Of a DNA stretch of 64,000 nt, positions 44,977 to 54,459 are shown piece by piece. This stretch comes from Rhodoglobus sp. Its GTDB lineage: Bacteria; Actinomycetota; Actinomycetes; Actinomycetales; Microbacteriaceae. The stretch lies in the NCBI GenBank assembly GCA_025463515.1, contig JAODAQ010000040.1, positions 1-64,000 on the forward strand. The letters run 5' to 3'. The stretch's first letter is position 1. Each line of letters opens with the position of its first letter. The translations under genes were made by a program, and so were the position numbers. The notes beneath the pieces are model-generated. The model was not told the DNA's origin. It saw only the letters and a program-made list of their open reading frames with translations, and ran no database searches.

Positions 44977-46017
44977 CTATTTGATTCCCGCGGCTGCGCA
45001 CGCGGCCGCATACTCCGGCGTGCAGATCTCGGCCACCGTGTAGATGCCATCCTTCACCACGGTATCCATGATGTTGTCCCGCGTGACGACGACCGCCGAG
45101 AGCAGGGTCGCCGGTGTGCCGTTGACGTCGATGTCTCCCGTGACCGGCTCGCCCTTCGCGAGCTTCACCGCCACCTCTGCGGCGAGCGTCGCCTGCTGCT
45201 TCATCGCCTTGTAGATGGTCATGTACTGGTCGCCCGAGACGATGCGCTGGATGCCGGCGAGCTCCGCGTCCTGGCCCGTGACGATCGGCAGCGGGCTCAC
45301 GTTGGCGGCTTTCAGGGCCGCGATCGCCCCGCCCGCTGTGCCGTCGTTGGCCGCGTAGACGCCCGCGATACGGCCGCCGAACTGGGTGATCTGGCCCGCC
45401 ACCCAGTCCTGCGCCTTGTCGGGGCTCCAGTCGGGGGAGTCGAAGTCCGCGAGCACGGGGTAGCTGCTCGCGTCGATCTGGCTGTGCGCGCCCGACTTGA
45501 ACTCGCCGGCGTTGCCGTCCGTCGGCGAGCCGTTCACCATGAGGATGCCGCCGCTCGCGCCGTCGGCATCCAGCTTGTCCACGAGGGCCTTGCCCTGCAG
45601 CTCGCCGATGTTCTTGTTGTCGAAGGACACGTAGTAGGCGAGCTGGCCGCCGTTGACGATGCGGTCGTACGCGATGACCGGGATGCCCTGGGCATTGGCC
45701 GCGGCGACGATGCTGGCCGCGGCCGAGGAGTCCACCGGGTCGAGCACGAGCACCTTGACCCCGGACGCCAGAGCGGCCTCGGCCTGGGACTGCTGCTTCG
45801 CGGCATCCTGGTCGGCGTTCGAGTAGAGCACCTCGTAGTTGCCGAGCTCGCTGATGCGCTGCTCGAAGAACGGGCGGTCGAACGCCTCGTAGCGCGCCGT
45901 CTTCGATTCGGGCAGCAGCAGCGCGATCTTCACGGCGCCGTTGCCGGGGGAGCATGCGACGAGTGTCGCGGACGCGAGGATCGCGAGCATGACGAGTGCC
46001 GCGAGCCTGGTCTTCAT
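44977..46017 (-). CDS. CUT2 sugar-binding lipoprotein
   Basis: A 346-residue lipoprotein read from the ATG at 46017 (GAGAGG upstream); an in-frame extension to 46086 is not needed. The lipobox is ATLVAC. The binding domain has IALLLPESKTARYEAFDRPFF, LVLDPVDSSAAASIV, VIAYDRIVNG and GVYAANDGTAGG, typical of xylose/ribose-type binding proteins. It lies 65 bases after the ROK gene and 6 bases before the ATPase gene. Confidence 0.9.
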   Translation of the reverse strand: MKTRLAALVMLAILASATLVACSPGNGAVKIALLLPESKTARYEAFDRPFFEQRISELGNYEVLYSNADQDAAKQQSQAEAALASGVKVLVLDPVDSSAAASIVAAANAQGIPVIAYDRIVNGGQLAYYVSFDNKNIGELQGKALVDKLDADGASGGILMVNGSPTDGNAGEFKSGAHSQIDASSYPVLADFDSPDWSPDKAQDWVAGQITQFGGRIAGVYAANDGTAGGAIAALKAANVSPLPIVTGQDAELAGIQRIVSGDQYMTIYKAMKQQATLAAEVAVKLAKGEPVTGDIDVNGTPATLLSAVVVTRDNIMDTVVKDGIYTVAEICTPEYAAACAAAGIK

Positions 46018-46082
46018 TCGGGTGCCTCTCACTGGGACCGCCTTCGTTGGTGGCTCGAGTGTTGCTGTGGACAGGGGTGGGT

Positions 46083-47282
46083 TCAACGGATGCTTCGCAC
46101 ATCGGCCTCGAGGCCGACATTCTCGATCGCGAGGGCGAGGGCCCCGAGGAGCTCCGCCCTCTCGCCGAGCTCGCCCTGCACGATCTCGGGAACGCCCTCC
46201 ACGCCCGCGAGCGCCGAGCGCTCCAGGGCATGCCTCATGGGGGCGAGGAGGATCTCGCCGGCTTGCGCCAGTTCGCCTCCGATCACGAGCCGTTCAGGGT
46301 CGAAGAGGTTGCACAGGCTCGCCGCGGCAATGCCGATGTGCCGGCCGGCGTCCGCGATGACGCGGCGGGCGCTCGCGTCGCCGGAGTCGGCGCGCACGAG
46401 CAGGTCGCGCAGGCGCTGCATGCCGGGGTCGTCGCGGAAGAGCTCGAGCAGGGCGGGCCCGCCCGCGAGGGTGTCGAGGCAGCCGCGGCTGCCGCAGCGG
46501 CAGATGGGGCCGTTCTCGTCGATCGTGACGTGGCCGATCTGGCCGGCCTTGCCCGTGACGCCCCGGTAGATCGCGCCGTTGATGACGAGCCCGGCGCTCA
46601 CGCCGTGGCCGACCCGGATGTAGACGGCGCCGCGGGTGCCGCGGGCAGCGCCCGACCTGACCTCCGCCAGCCCGCCGAGGTTGGCCTCGTTGTCGACGAA
46701 GGTGGGTACCTCGATCCGGTTCTGCATGACCTCGGCGACGCGCACGTTCTCCCACCCGCGCAGGAGCCCGGGGGTGGCGATCATGCCGGTCCGCGCATCG
46801 ATCGGCGCGGGCAGGCCGATGCCGACGGCGAGCAGGTCGGAGAAGGAGGCGTTGACCGACTCGAGCATGTCGCTCAGGAGGAGGGTCGCGCGGTCGAGCT
46901 CCCGGTCGTGCCGGTGGTCGAGGGCGAGCGGCACGTGGTTCTCCGCGACGACGGTGCGGCCGACATCGGAGATCGCGACGCGCAGGTGGCGGCTCGAGAA
47001 GTGGAGCCCGGCGACCAGCCCGAGCTTGCGCGCGAGCGTGACCTCGGTGGCGCGGCGGCCGCTGCGCGAGGTGACGGAGGTATTGAGCACGCCCGACGCC
47101 GCGAGCTCTTTGACGATGTTCGAGACCGTCGCGGGGGAGAGGCCGGTCGACCCGGCGAGCTCGACCTGGGTCAGGTGCCCATGGTGCATGAGCGACTCGA
47201 CAATACGCGCGCGGTTGGCTTCGCGTAATGAAGTCTGTGAACCCGGCGTTGGGTTGCGGCTTTGCACCCCCCAAAGATACAC
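46083..47282 (-). CDS. ROK-family transcriptional regulator (XylR-like)
   Basis: A 399-residue regulator with a GTG start at 47282; another GTG at 47267 is possible. The winged helix has LREANRARIVESLMHHG and TQVELAGSTGLSPATVSNIV. The ROK domain has IGLPAPIDARTG, the zinc motif CRCGSRGCLD and VIGGELAQAGE. It heads a minus-strand operon with its own sugar transporter and diverges from the plus-strand transporter at 47472, so it may control both. The sugar effector is probably xylose from the context; this is inference. Confidence 0.9.
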   Translation of the reverse strand: MYLWGVQSRNPTPGSQTSLREANRARIVESLMHHGHLTQVELAGSTGLSPATVSNIVKELAASGVLNTSVTSRSGRRATEVTLARKLGLVAGLHFSSRHLRVAISDVGRTVVAENHVPLALDHRHDRELDRATLLLSDMLESVNASFSDLLAVGIGLPAPIDARTGMIATPGLLRGWENVRVAEVMQNRIEVPTFVDNEANLGGLAEVRSGAARGTRGAVYIRVGHGVSAGLVINGAIYRGVTGKAGQIGHVTIDENGPICRCGSRGCLDTLAGGPALLELFRDDPGMQRLRDLLVRADSGDASARRVIADAGRHIGIAAASLCNLFDPERLVIGGELAQAGEILLAPMRHALERSALAGVEGVPEIVQGELGERAELLGALALAIENVGLEADVRSIR

Positions 47283-47383
47283 GCGTCCCGCGGATTACCG
47301 GGCCTCGCCTGTATTTGTGCGGCTCGCAGACATATTCAAAGGTTTCAGCAAGGTCACGATCTTCTCAGGCTTGCGTTTACTAT

Positions 47384-47412
47384 TTGACGCCAACGGTTTG
47401 GCGGATTAGGTT
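47384..47412 (+). promoter_or_regulatory. Promoter of the third CUT2 transporter, with internal palindrome
   Basis: TTGACG (47384-47389) and TAGGTT (47407-47412) have a 17-base spacer. The spacer region holds a palindrome CGCCAA-CGGT-TTGGCG (47388-47403), well placed for a repressor such as the divergent ROK protein. The same -35 and -10 hexamers occur in front of xylA. Confidence 0.65.
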
Positions 47413-47471
47413 TTCGGATGCAGGTCGCACCAGAAAACCCCGGTGCAGACCCATGACGCGGAGGTCAAACT

Positions 47472-49028
47472 GTGGAGTTGGCAGCAAGCAACGAGCCGAC
47501 AATCCTGGAGATGCGGTCCATCACCAAGGAGTTCCCCGGTGTTAAGGCACTCGAGAACGTCACCCTGAAAGTTCGGGCGGGAGAGATCCACGCCATCTGC
47601 GGTGAGAACGGCGCTGGCAAGTCCACGCTGATGAAGGTGCTCTCGGGCGTCTACCCCTACGGCAGCTACGACGGCGAGATCCTGTACCAGGGCGCCGAGG
47701 TGCGGTTCAGCAACATTCGCCAGAGCGAGAACGCCGGCATCGTCATCATCCACCAGGAGCTCGCGCTCATCCCGCTGCTCTCGATCACCGAGAACATCTT
47801 CCTGGGCAACGAGCCGACCCGGTTCGGCGCGATCGACTGGATCGCCGCGAAGAACCGCGCTGTCGAGCTCCTCGCCCGCGTCGGCCTGGACGACGACCCC
47901 GACACCCTCGTCAAGGACATCGGCGTCGGCAAGCAGCAGCTCGTCGAGATCGCCAAGGCGCTCAACAAGTCGGTCAAGCTGCTCATCCTCGACGAGCCGA
48001 CCGCAGCCCTCAACGAGTCGGACTCGCAGCACCTGCTCGACCTGCTCCGCGGGCTCAAGGGCCGCGGCATCACGAGCATCATGATCTCCCACAAGCTCAA
48101 CGAGATCGAGGCCATCGCCGACGAGATCACGATCCTGCGCGACGGCAAGACGATCGAGACCCTCGACGTGGCTCGCGACGGCGTCGACGAGGACCGGATC
48201 ATCCGGGGCATGGTCGGCCGCGTGCTCGAGAACCGCTTCCCGGAGCGCAACTCGAAGATCGGCGAGGTGTTCTTCGAGGTGAAGAACTGGACCGTGCAGC
48301 ACCCGCACTCCGCCGACCGCCTCGTCGTCAAGAACTCGAGCTTCACCGTCCGCCGCGGCGAGGTCGTCGGATTCGCCGGCCTCATGGGCGCCGGCCGCAC
48401 CGAGCTCGCGATGAGCCTGTTCGGCCGCTCGTACGGCAACTTCATCTCCGGCCAGGTCTTCAAGGACGGCAAGGAGATCCGCCTCCGCACCGTCAACGAG
48501 GCGATCGACGAGGGCCTCGCCTACGTGAGCGAGGACCGCAAGGCGCTCGGCCTCAACCTCCTCGACGACATCAAGACCTCGATCACGGCCGCCAAGCTCA
48601 GCAAGATCTCGCGGCTCGACGTGGTCGACAAGGTCGAGGAGTACAACGTCTCGGAGAAGTACCGCAAGAGCCTCCGGATCAAGACCCCCAACGTCGACGA
48701 GGGCGTGAACAAGCTCTCCGGAGGAAACCAGCAGAAGGTCGTCCTCGCGAAGTGGATGTTCACGGACCCCGACCTGCTGATCCTCGACGAGCCCACCCGC
48801 GGCATCGACGTCGGCGCGAAGACCGAGATCTACGGCATCATCCGCGACCTCGCCGCGACCGGCAAGGGAATCATCATGATCTCGTCTGAGCTGCCAGAGC
48901 TGCTCGGAGTCTCCGACCGCATCTACACGATCTTCGAAGGCGCCATCACGAACGAGATGACCGCCGAGCAGGCCAACCCCGAATCCCTCATGCGCAGCAT
49001 GACCTCCTCGAACAAGAAAGCCTCCTAA
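47472..49028 (+). CDS. CUT2 monosaccharide ABC transporter ATPase (GguA/XylG-like)
   Basis: A 518-residue two-domain ATPase, a close paralogue of the one at 39814. The first domain has [20 protein letters not shown] and MISHKLNEI; the second has [21 protein letters not shown] and [17 protein letters not shown] start with GGAGG 8 bases upstream. First gene of an ATPase-permease-binding-protein operon, whereas the arabinose paralogue operon has the binding protein first. Proximity to xylAB suggests xylose transport. Confidence 0.92.
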   Translation: MELAASNEPTILEMRSITKEFPGVKALENVTLKVRAGEIHAICGENGAGKSTLMKVLSGVYPYGSYDGEILYQGAEVRFSNIRQSENAGIVIIHQELALIPLLSITENIFLGNEPTRFGAIDWIAAKNRAVELLARVGLDDDPDTLVKDIGVGKQQLVEIAKALNKSVKLLILDEPTAALNESDSQHLLDLLRGLKGRGITSIMISHKLNEIEAIADEITILRDGKTIETLDVARDGVDEDRIIRGMVGRVLENRFPERNSKIGEVFFEVKNWTVQHPHSADRLVVKNSSFTVRRGEVVGFAGLMGAGRTELAMSLFGRSYGNFISGQVFKDGKEIRLRTVNEAIDEGLAYVSEDRKALGLNLLDDIKTSITAAKLSKISRLDVVDKVEEYNVSEKYRKSLRIKTPNVDEGVNKLSGGNQQKVVLAKWMFTDPDLLILDEPTRGIDVGAKTEIYGIIRDLAATGKGIIMISSELPELLGVSDRIYTIFEGAITNEMTAEQANPESLMRSMTSSNKKAS

Positions 49029-49031
49029 GCG

Positions 49032-50417
49032 ATGAGCGACACCACCAAGACCGAGACGGCGCCCGACTCGACGCAGAAGGCCGCCTTCCGCTTCCGCGAC
49101 CTCGGGAAGATGTTCGGCGGCTCGCAGTCGAGCGGCCGCCAGTTCGGCATCCTCGGCGCGCTCGTCGTGATCATCCTGCTGTTCGAGATCCTGACCAAGG
49201 GCAAGACGCTCGACCCGGTCAACCTCATCAACCTGGTCAACGGCAACGCGTACGTGCTCGTGCTCGCCGTCGGCATGGTCATGGTGATCGTGGCCGGCCA
49301 CATCGACCTCTCGGTCGGCTCGGTCGCCGCCTTCGTCGGCATCGTCGTCGCGCAGTCGATGTTCGTCTGGCACCTGCCGTGGCCGCTGGCGATGCTGCTC
49401 GGCCTCGTCGTCGGTGCCGTCGTCGGCGCCTGGCAGGGCTGGTGGGTGGCCTACGTGGGAGTCCCGGCGTTCATCGTGACCCTCGCGGGCATGCTCTTCT
49501 TCCGCGGCGCCAACCAGTTCGTGGGCAACTCCACGAGCATCCCGGTGCCCCGCGACTTCACCTTCATCGGCGGCGGCTTCCTCCCCGACTTCGGGCCGGA
49601 CTTCGGCTTCTCCAACCCGACCCTGATCCTCGGCCTCCTGGTCGCGATCGCGGTCGTGTGGCAGGAGCGCCGCCTGCGCAGCAACCAGCGCAAGATGGGC
49701 GCCGTCTCCGCGCCGCTCTGGGTGAGCGTGGTCAAGGTCGTCGTGCTGCTGCTCGTCGTGGTCGGCGCCACGTACCTCTTCGCCTCGGGCCGCGTCGGCA
49801 CGAGCTACCCGATCGCGGGCATCGTGCTCGCCGTCCTCGTGCTCGGCTACTCGTTCCTCACGAACAACACCACGATCGGCCGCCACATCTACGCGGTCGG
49901 CGGCAACTGGCGGGCCGCCGAGCTCTCCGGTGTGAACATCCGCCGGGTCAACTTCTTCGTGATCTGGAACATGTCGTTCATCGCCGCGATCGCCGGCATG
50001 CTGTGGATCGCCCGGTCCGTGGCATCCGGCCCCGGTGACGGCGTGGGCTGGGAGCTCGACGCGATCGCCGCAGTCTTCATCGGTGGCGCCGCGGTCTCGG
50101 GCGGCATCGGAACCATCGTCGGCTCGATCGTCGGTGGCCTCGTGATCGCCGTCCTGAACAACGGCCTCCAGCTGCTGAGCGTGGGCGCCGACCGCGTCCA
50201 GATGATCAAGGGCCTCGTGCTCCTCGTGGCCGTCGGCATCGACGTCTACTCGAAGCGCCAGGGCAAGCCGTCGATCATCGGCCTGCTCACACGAAACCGC
50301 AGGCAGGGGCTCGACGAGCTTCCCGTACCTGCGGCTCCGGTCGGCACACAGACTCCCACCCCTGCGGGTGGGCCCCAGGAAACCGCTCGCCCCAAGGACC
50401 TCACTCCCGAAGGCTAA
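49032..50417 (+). CDS. CUT2 monosaccharide ABC transporter permease (GguB/XylH-like)
   Basis: A 461-residue permease starting 3 bases after the ATPase stop. VIVAGHIDLSVGSVAAFVGI, AYVGVPAFIVTLAGMLFFRG and AVGGNWRAAELSGVNIRRV are shared with the arabinose paralogue. It is about 54 residues longer because of a Pro/Thr/Gly-rich cytoplasmic tail (about residues 415-461, GTQTPTPAGGP). Between helices it carries the two-helix insertion of this subgroup. Confidence 0.92.
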   Translation: MSDTTKTETAPDSTQKAAFRFRDLGKMFGGSQSSGRQFGILGALVVIILLFEILTKGKTLDPVNLINLVNGNAYVLVLAVGMVMVIVAGHIDLSVGSVAAFVGIVVAQSMFVWHLPWPLAMLLGLVVGAVVGAWQGWWVAYVGVPAFIVTLAGMLFFRGANQFVGNSTSIPVPRDFTFIGGGFLPDFGPDFGFSNPTLILGLLVAIAVVWQERRLRSNQRKMGAVSAPLWVSVVKVVVLLLVVVGATYLFASGRVGTSYPIAGIVLAVLVLGYSFLTNNTTIGRHIYAVGGNWRAAELSGVNIRRVNFFVIWNMSFIAAIAGMLWIARSVASGPGDGVGWELDAIAAVFIGGAAVSGGIGTIVGSIVGGLVIAVLNNGLQLLSVGADRVQMIKGLVLLVAVGIDVYSKRQGKPSIIGLLTRNRRQGLDELPVPAAPVGTQTPTPAGGPQETARPKDLTPEG

Positions 50418-50466
50418 GCACCACGTGGTTTCCATCTATCCAGATGCACCAGGAAAGAGAATATCA

Positions 50467-51576
50467 ATGAAGAAACTCGTTATTGCGACGGCGAGCTTCG
50501 CCGCCATCGCAGCGATGACCCTCGCGGGTTGCTCTGCTCGCACTGACACCGGTACCGGAACGGGCGACGAAGCTGCCGCCGGTTTCGCTGCCGACGCCAC
50601 GATCGGTGTCGCACTGCCCGACAAGACGTCGGAGAACTGGGTCCTCGCGGGCCAGCTCTTCACCGACGGCCTGACCGAGGCCGGCTTCACGCCCGACGTG
50701 CAGTACGCGCCCGCCAGCAACACGGTCGCCGAGCAGCAGAACCAGATCACCTCCATGGTGACCAACGGCGCCAAGGTGATCATCATCGGTGCCAAGGACG
50801 GCTCGCAGCTCTCCGCCCAGGTCGAGGCCGCTCACGACGCCGGTGCAACCGTCATCGCGTACGACCGCCTCATCCTGAACACCGAGGCCGTGGACTACTA
50901 CCTCGCGTTCGACAACTTCAAGGTCGGCCAGCTCCAGGGCCAGGCTCTCCTTGACGGACTCGCCGCGAAGTTCCCGGACAAGAAGACGTACAACATCGAG
51001 CTGTTCTCCGGCTCGCCCGACGACAACAACGCCGGTGTCTTCTTCAACGGTGCGATGGACGTCCTCCAGCCGAAGATCGACGACGGAACCCTCGTCGTCG
51101 TCTCCGGCCAGACCGAGGTTGCCCAGACGGCCACGCAGGGTTGGCTCGCCGCCAACGCGCAGAGCCGCATGGACACCCTCCTCGCCGCCAACTACCAGAG
51201 CACGGACCTCGATGGCGTTCTTTCCCCGAACGACACCCTGGCTCGCGCGATCATCGAGTCGGTGCGCAGCGCCGGCAAGCCGATCCCGGTCGTGACCGGA
51301 CAGGACTCCGAAGTCGAGTCCGTCAAGTCGATCGTTGCTGGCGAGCAGTACATGACCATCTACAAGGACACGCGTTCGCTCGTCGCCGCTGCCGTTGACA
51401 TGGTCAAGGAGCTGCAGGCTGGCAAGGACGTCTCCGAGGTCAACGACACCAAGTCGTACGACAACGGCGTCAAGGTTGTTCCCGCCTACCTCCTCGCCCC
51501 GGTCGTCGTGACCGCGGAGAACGCGAAGGACGCCTACGCGAACAACCCCGACCTGCTCGCCGCTGCTGGTGGCTAG
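50467..51576 (+). CDS. chvE: ChvE-type monosaccharide-binding lipoprotein (probably xylose)
   Basis: A 369-residue lipoprotein with lipobox TLAGC and a Thr/Gly linker. GVALPDKTSENWVLAGQLF, VIAYDRLILNTEAVDYYLAFDN (shortened here to its key parts YDRLI and AFDNFKVG), and ELFSGSPDDNNAGVFF mark it as a ChvE paralogue of 38573. AGGAAAGAG precedes the ATG. It is last in its operon and is followed by a strong terminator that separates it from the convergent xylB. Confidence 0.9.
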   Translation: MKKLVIATASFAAIAAMTLAGCSARTDTGTGTGDEAAAGFAADATIGVALPDKTSENWVLAGQLFTDGLTEAGFTPDVQYAPASNTVAEQQNQITSMVTNGAKVIIIGAKDGSQLSAQVEAAHDAGATVIAYDRLILNTEAVDYYLAFDNFKVGQLQGQALLDGLAAKFPDKKTYNIELFSGSPDDNNAGVFFNGAMDVLQPKIDDGTLVVVSGQTEVAQTATQGWLAANAQSRMDTLLAANYQSTDLDGVLSPNDTLARAIIESVRSAGKPIPVVTGQDSEVESVKSIVAGEQYMTIYKDTRSLVAAAVDMVKELQAGKDVSEVNDTKSYDNGVKVVPAYLLAPVVVTAENAKDAYANNPDLLAAAGG

Positions 51577-51593
51577 TAGTTCTTGAAACAACG

Positions 51594-51627
51594 AAGGCCG
51601 GTCGGGGTTCGCCCCGGCCGGCCTTTT
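51594..51627. terminator. Strong terminator between the transporter operon and xylB
   Basis: A 14-bp stem (AAGGCCGGTCGGGG with its complement, one G-T wobble) is capped by a TTCG loop and followed by TTTT on the plus strand. It lies between convergent genes and may act on both. Confidence 0.85.
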
Positions 51628-51663
51628 CGCTGTCCAGCGGGTCCCGCCTCAGCGGGCCTCGTC

Positions 51664-53058
51664 TTAGCGGGCTGAGTACTGCTGCCGGATGACCGGGCGG
51701 TAGTCGGGCGCGGGCTCCGACACGATCGGCAGCACCCACTCCGGGCGCTCGCCCGCCACAGTCCACGCGGCCTGCGCCGCGGCGCCGAGCGCGACGTACT
51801 CGCCGGGGGCGGGGACGACCACGGGCACGTCGAAGACCTGCGCCGCGATCGCGCTCACCGCGGGGTTCTGCGCGGCACCGCCGATGAGGAGGATGCGGGT
51901 CGCGACGACGCCCTGGGCGCGCAGCGCGTCCAGCCCCGCGGCCAGGCCGCAGAGCAGCCCCTCGACCGCGGCCCGCGCGAGGTTCTCGCGGGTGGTCGAG
52001 GCGATGGTCATGCCGAAGAGGGTGGCCGTGGCATCCGGCAGGTTCGGGGTGCGCTCGCCCTCGAAGTACGGCTGCAGGACGAGGCCGCCCGCGCCGGGCT
52101 CCGCGGCCAGCGCCAGCGCGCCGAGGCCGTCGAAATCGACGCCGAGGAGGGCTGCCGTGCTGTCGAGCACGCGCGCGGCGTTGAGCGTGGCGACGAGCGG
52201 CAGGTACAGCCCGCTCGCGTCGGCGAAGCCCGCGACCGCGCCGCTCTCGTCGCGCGAGGGGATGCCGGTCACGGCGAAGACGGTGCCGCTCGTGCCGATC
52301 GAGACGACGACGTCGCCGTCGCGCGCGCCGAGGCCGAGGGCGGCGCCCGCGTTGTCGCCGGCGCCGGGGCCGACCACCACGCTCGCCGTTGGCAATTCAG
52401 GAAGAGCGCCCACGAAGCCGGCGGAACCGCCCGGTACGACCACGCGCGGGAGCTGGACTCCTGAGTTGCCGAGAGCAGCGCCGAGCACCTCCCGGTCGTA
52501 CTCGCCAGTGACGGAGTCGAAGTAGCCCGTGCCACTCGCGTCGGAGCGGTCAGTGGTCAGGGCATCCAGCCGAGGGTTCTCCGGGCCGAAGCCGCGCAGG
52601 CGCCAGGTCAGCCAGTCGTGGGGGAGCGCGACCGCCGCGACGTTGGCCGCGTTCTCCGGCTCGTTGTCGCGCAACCACCGCAGCTTCGTGGAGGTGAACG
52701 ACGCGACCGGCACCGAGCCGGTGCGCGCCGCGAGATCGGGGAACTCGGCGGCGAGATCGCGCGCGGCCTGCGCCGAGCGGGTGTCGTTCCAGAGCAGGGC
52801 TGGCCGGATGACGCGGCCGCCGTGGTCGAGCACGACCATGCCGTGCTGCTGCCCGCCGATGGAGACCGCGGCCACGTCGGCGAGCCCGCCGGCCTCGGCG
52901 ATGGCGGCGAGCAGTGCCTCCCACCAGCGCTCCGGATCGACCTCGGTGCCGTCGGGGTGGGATGCCCGACCGGTGCGCACGATGGCACCGGTCGAGGCAT
53001 CCACGATCACGACCTTGCAGCTCTGGGTCGACGAGTCGACCCCCGCGACCAGAGTCAT
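51664..53058 (-). CDS. xylB: Xylulokinase
   Basis: A 464-residue FGGY kinase making D-xylulose 5-phosphate. The N-terminal phosphate loop is [30 protein letters not shown] is the xylulokinase substrate motif; [10 protein letters not shown] and the [17 protein letters not shown] region form the ATP site. Its length fits actinobacterial XylB. It follows xylA on the same strand across 134 bases of palindromic sequence, which suggests processing between the two rather than simple coupling. Confidence 0.94.
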   Translation of the reverse strand: MTLVAGVDSSTQSCKVVIVDASTGAIVRTGRASHPDGTEVDPERWWEALLAAIAEAGGLADVAAVSIGGQQHGMVVLDHGGRVIRPALLWNDTRSAQAARDLAAEFPDLAARTGSVPVASFTSTKLRWLRDNEPENAANVAAVALPHDWLTWRLRGFGPENPRLDALTTDRSDASGTGYFDSVTGEYDREVLGAALGNSGVQLPRVVVPGGSAGFVGALPELPTASVVVGPGAGDNAGAALGLGARDGDVVVSIGTSGTVFAVTGIPSRDESGAVAGFADASGLYLPLVATLNAARVLDSTAALLGVDFDGLGALALAAEPGAGGLVLQPYFEGERTPNLPDATATLFGMTIASTTRENLARAAVEGLLCGLAAGLDALRAQGVVATRILLIGGAAQNPAVSAIAAQVFDVPVVVPAPGEYVALGAAAQAAWTVAGERPEWVLPIVSEPAPDYRPVIRQQYSAR

Positions 53059-53078
53059 TGCTTGACCTTCCCGTTCAC

Positions 53079-53163
53079 AATTCAGGCTGTACGGCGGTGC
53101 GGCGCCGCACGCTCCCCGGATTTTCCAGGGACCGGCTCCACGTCACCCCGCCCAGCCTGAATT
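53079..53163. repeat. Nested inverted repeats between xylA and xylB
   Basis: AATTCAGGCTG (53079-53089) is exactly complementary to 53153-53163. Between them a perfect 14-bp palindrome GTGCGGCGCCGCAC (53097-53110) forms an inner stem. On the minus-strand transcript this would fold as a branched structure 20 bases before xylB. Confidence 0.65.
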
Positions 53164-53192
53164 CTGCTCGGCCGGGCGGGCCGCCGGATGAG

Positions 53193-54386
53193 CTAGCGCG
53201 CGCCGAGCAGGTGCTCGGTGGCGAGCTGCTGCAGCCGGACGAAGCCGAAGCCCTTGGTGTCGAAGTACTGCGCGGAGTCGAAGTCCTCGAAGGACGAGCG
53301 GTCGGCGAGCAGGTCGTCGTAGGTCTCGCCGGCGGCGAGGGTCGTGACGGCGAGCTCGGGGACGCGCGAGGCGGCGAGCGCCTCCTGCACCTCGGGGTCG
53401 GCGCGGAAGGCCGCGGCGCGCTCCTTGAGCATGAGGTAGTTGCTCATGTTGGCGGCGGCCGAGGCCCACACGCCGTCCTCGTTCTCGGTGCGGCTCGGCT
53501 TGTAGTCGAAGTGGCGGGGGCCGTCGTACGAGGGGCCGCCCTGCGGGCCGCCGTTCTCGAGCAGGTCGACGAGGGCGAACGCGTTGTACAGGTCGCCGTG
53601 GCCGAACACGAGGTCCTGGTCGTACTTGATGCCGCGCTGGCCGTTGAGGTCGATGTGGAACAGCTTGCCCTGGTACAGCGCCTGGGCGATGCCGGAGGCG
53701 AAGTTCAGCCCGGCCATCTGCTCGTGGCCGACCTCGGGGTTCACGCCGAACAGCTCGGGGCGCTCGAGGGTCTCGATGAACGCGATCGCGTGGCCGAGGG
53801 TCGGCAGCAGGATGTCGCCGCGGGGCTCGTTCGGCTTCGGCTCGATCGCGAACCGGATGTCGTAGCCCTTGTCGGTCACGTAGTCGGCGAAGACGTTGAC
53901 CGCCTCGCGGTAGCGCTCGAGCGCCTGCTGGATGTCCTTGGCGGCGTCGTACTCGGCGCCCTCGCGGCCGCCCCACATGACGAAGGTCTTGGCGCCGAGC
54001 TCGACGCCCAGCTCCAGCTGGCGCATCGCCTTGCGCATGGCGAAGCGCCGCACGTCGCGGTCGTTCGAGGTGAAGCCGCCGTCCTTGAAGACGGGGGCGC
54101 TGAACAGGTTGGTGGTGACCATCGGCACGATGAGGCCGGTGTCGGCGAGCGCGCCCTTGAGGCGGTCGATCTGCTTCTGGCGCTCGGCGTCCGTGGAGCC
54201 GAAGGCGAAGAGGTCGTCGTCGTGGAAGGTGAGGCCGTAGGCGCCGAGCTCCGCGAGCTTCTCCACCGCGTGCACGACGTCGAGCGGCGCGCGGGTCGGG
54301 CCGCCGAAGGGGTCGGCGCCGTTGTAGCCAATGGTCCAGAGGCCGAAGGAGAACCTGTCGGCCTTGGTGGGGGTGGGTGTGGGCAC
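53193..54386 (-). CDS. xylA: Xylose isomerase
   Basis: A 397-residue enzyme interconverting D-xylose and D-xylulose. The GTG at 54386 is chosen for its AAAGGAG site 7 bases upstream; the open frame extends to 54431. Catalytic and metal residues are readable: His and Asp in LTFHDDDLF, Glu in AIEPKPNEP, Glu/His in [11 protein letters not shown], the Asp cluster in [16 protein letters not shown], and Asp/Lys in FDYKPSR. This is the short (group I) actinobacterial type. The promoter overlaps the end of the upstream LacI gene. Confidence 0.96.
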   Translation of the reverse strand: MPTPTPTKADRFSFGLWTIGYNGADPFGGPTRAPLDVVHAVEKLAELGAYGLTFHDDDLFAFGSTDAERQKQIDRLKGALADTGLIVPMVTTNLFSAPVFKDGGFTSNDRDVRRFAMRKAMRQLELGVELGAKTFVMWGGREGAEYDAAKDIQQALERYREAVNVFADYVTDKGYDIRFAIEPKPNEPRGDILLPTLGHAIAFIETLERPELFGVNPEVGHEQMAGLNFASGIAQALYQGKLFHIDLNGQRGIKYDQDLVFGHGDLYNAFALVDLLENGGPQGGPSYDGPRHFDYKPSRTENEDGVWASAAANMSNYLMLKERAAAFRADPEVQEALAASRVPELAVTTLAAGETYDDLLADRSSFEDFDSAQYFDTKGFGFVRLQQLATEHLLGAR

Positions 54387-54417
54387 GATGATGCTCCTTT
54401 GCAGCGGGCCGATAAAA

Positions 54418-54459
54418 GTTGTTGGAAACAACCTATCGGGTCGGCGCGACCGGCGTCAA
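54418..54459 (-). promoter_or_regulatory. xylA promoter and operator
   Basis: Read on the minus strand: TTGACG (54459-54454) and TAGGTT (54435-54430), spacer 18. The -35 uses the TGA stop of the LacI gene. A 15-bp palindrome GTTGTTtccAACAAC (54418-54432) covers the -10 edge and the start point, so it is a good repressor site. The hexamers equal those of the transporter promoter at 47384. Confidence 0.65.

Noticed and set aside
42935-46231. A single minus-strand frame of about 1,100 codons
   Set aside because: Only the part below 44173 has permease features and a proper start; the rest overlaps well-supported ATPase and binding-protein genes in another frame and is low-complexity Arg/Ala/Gly translation.
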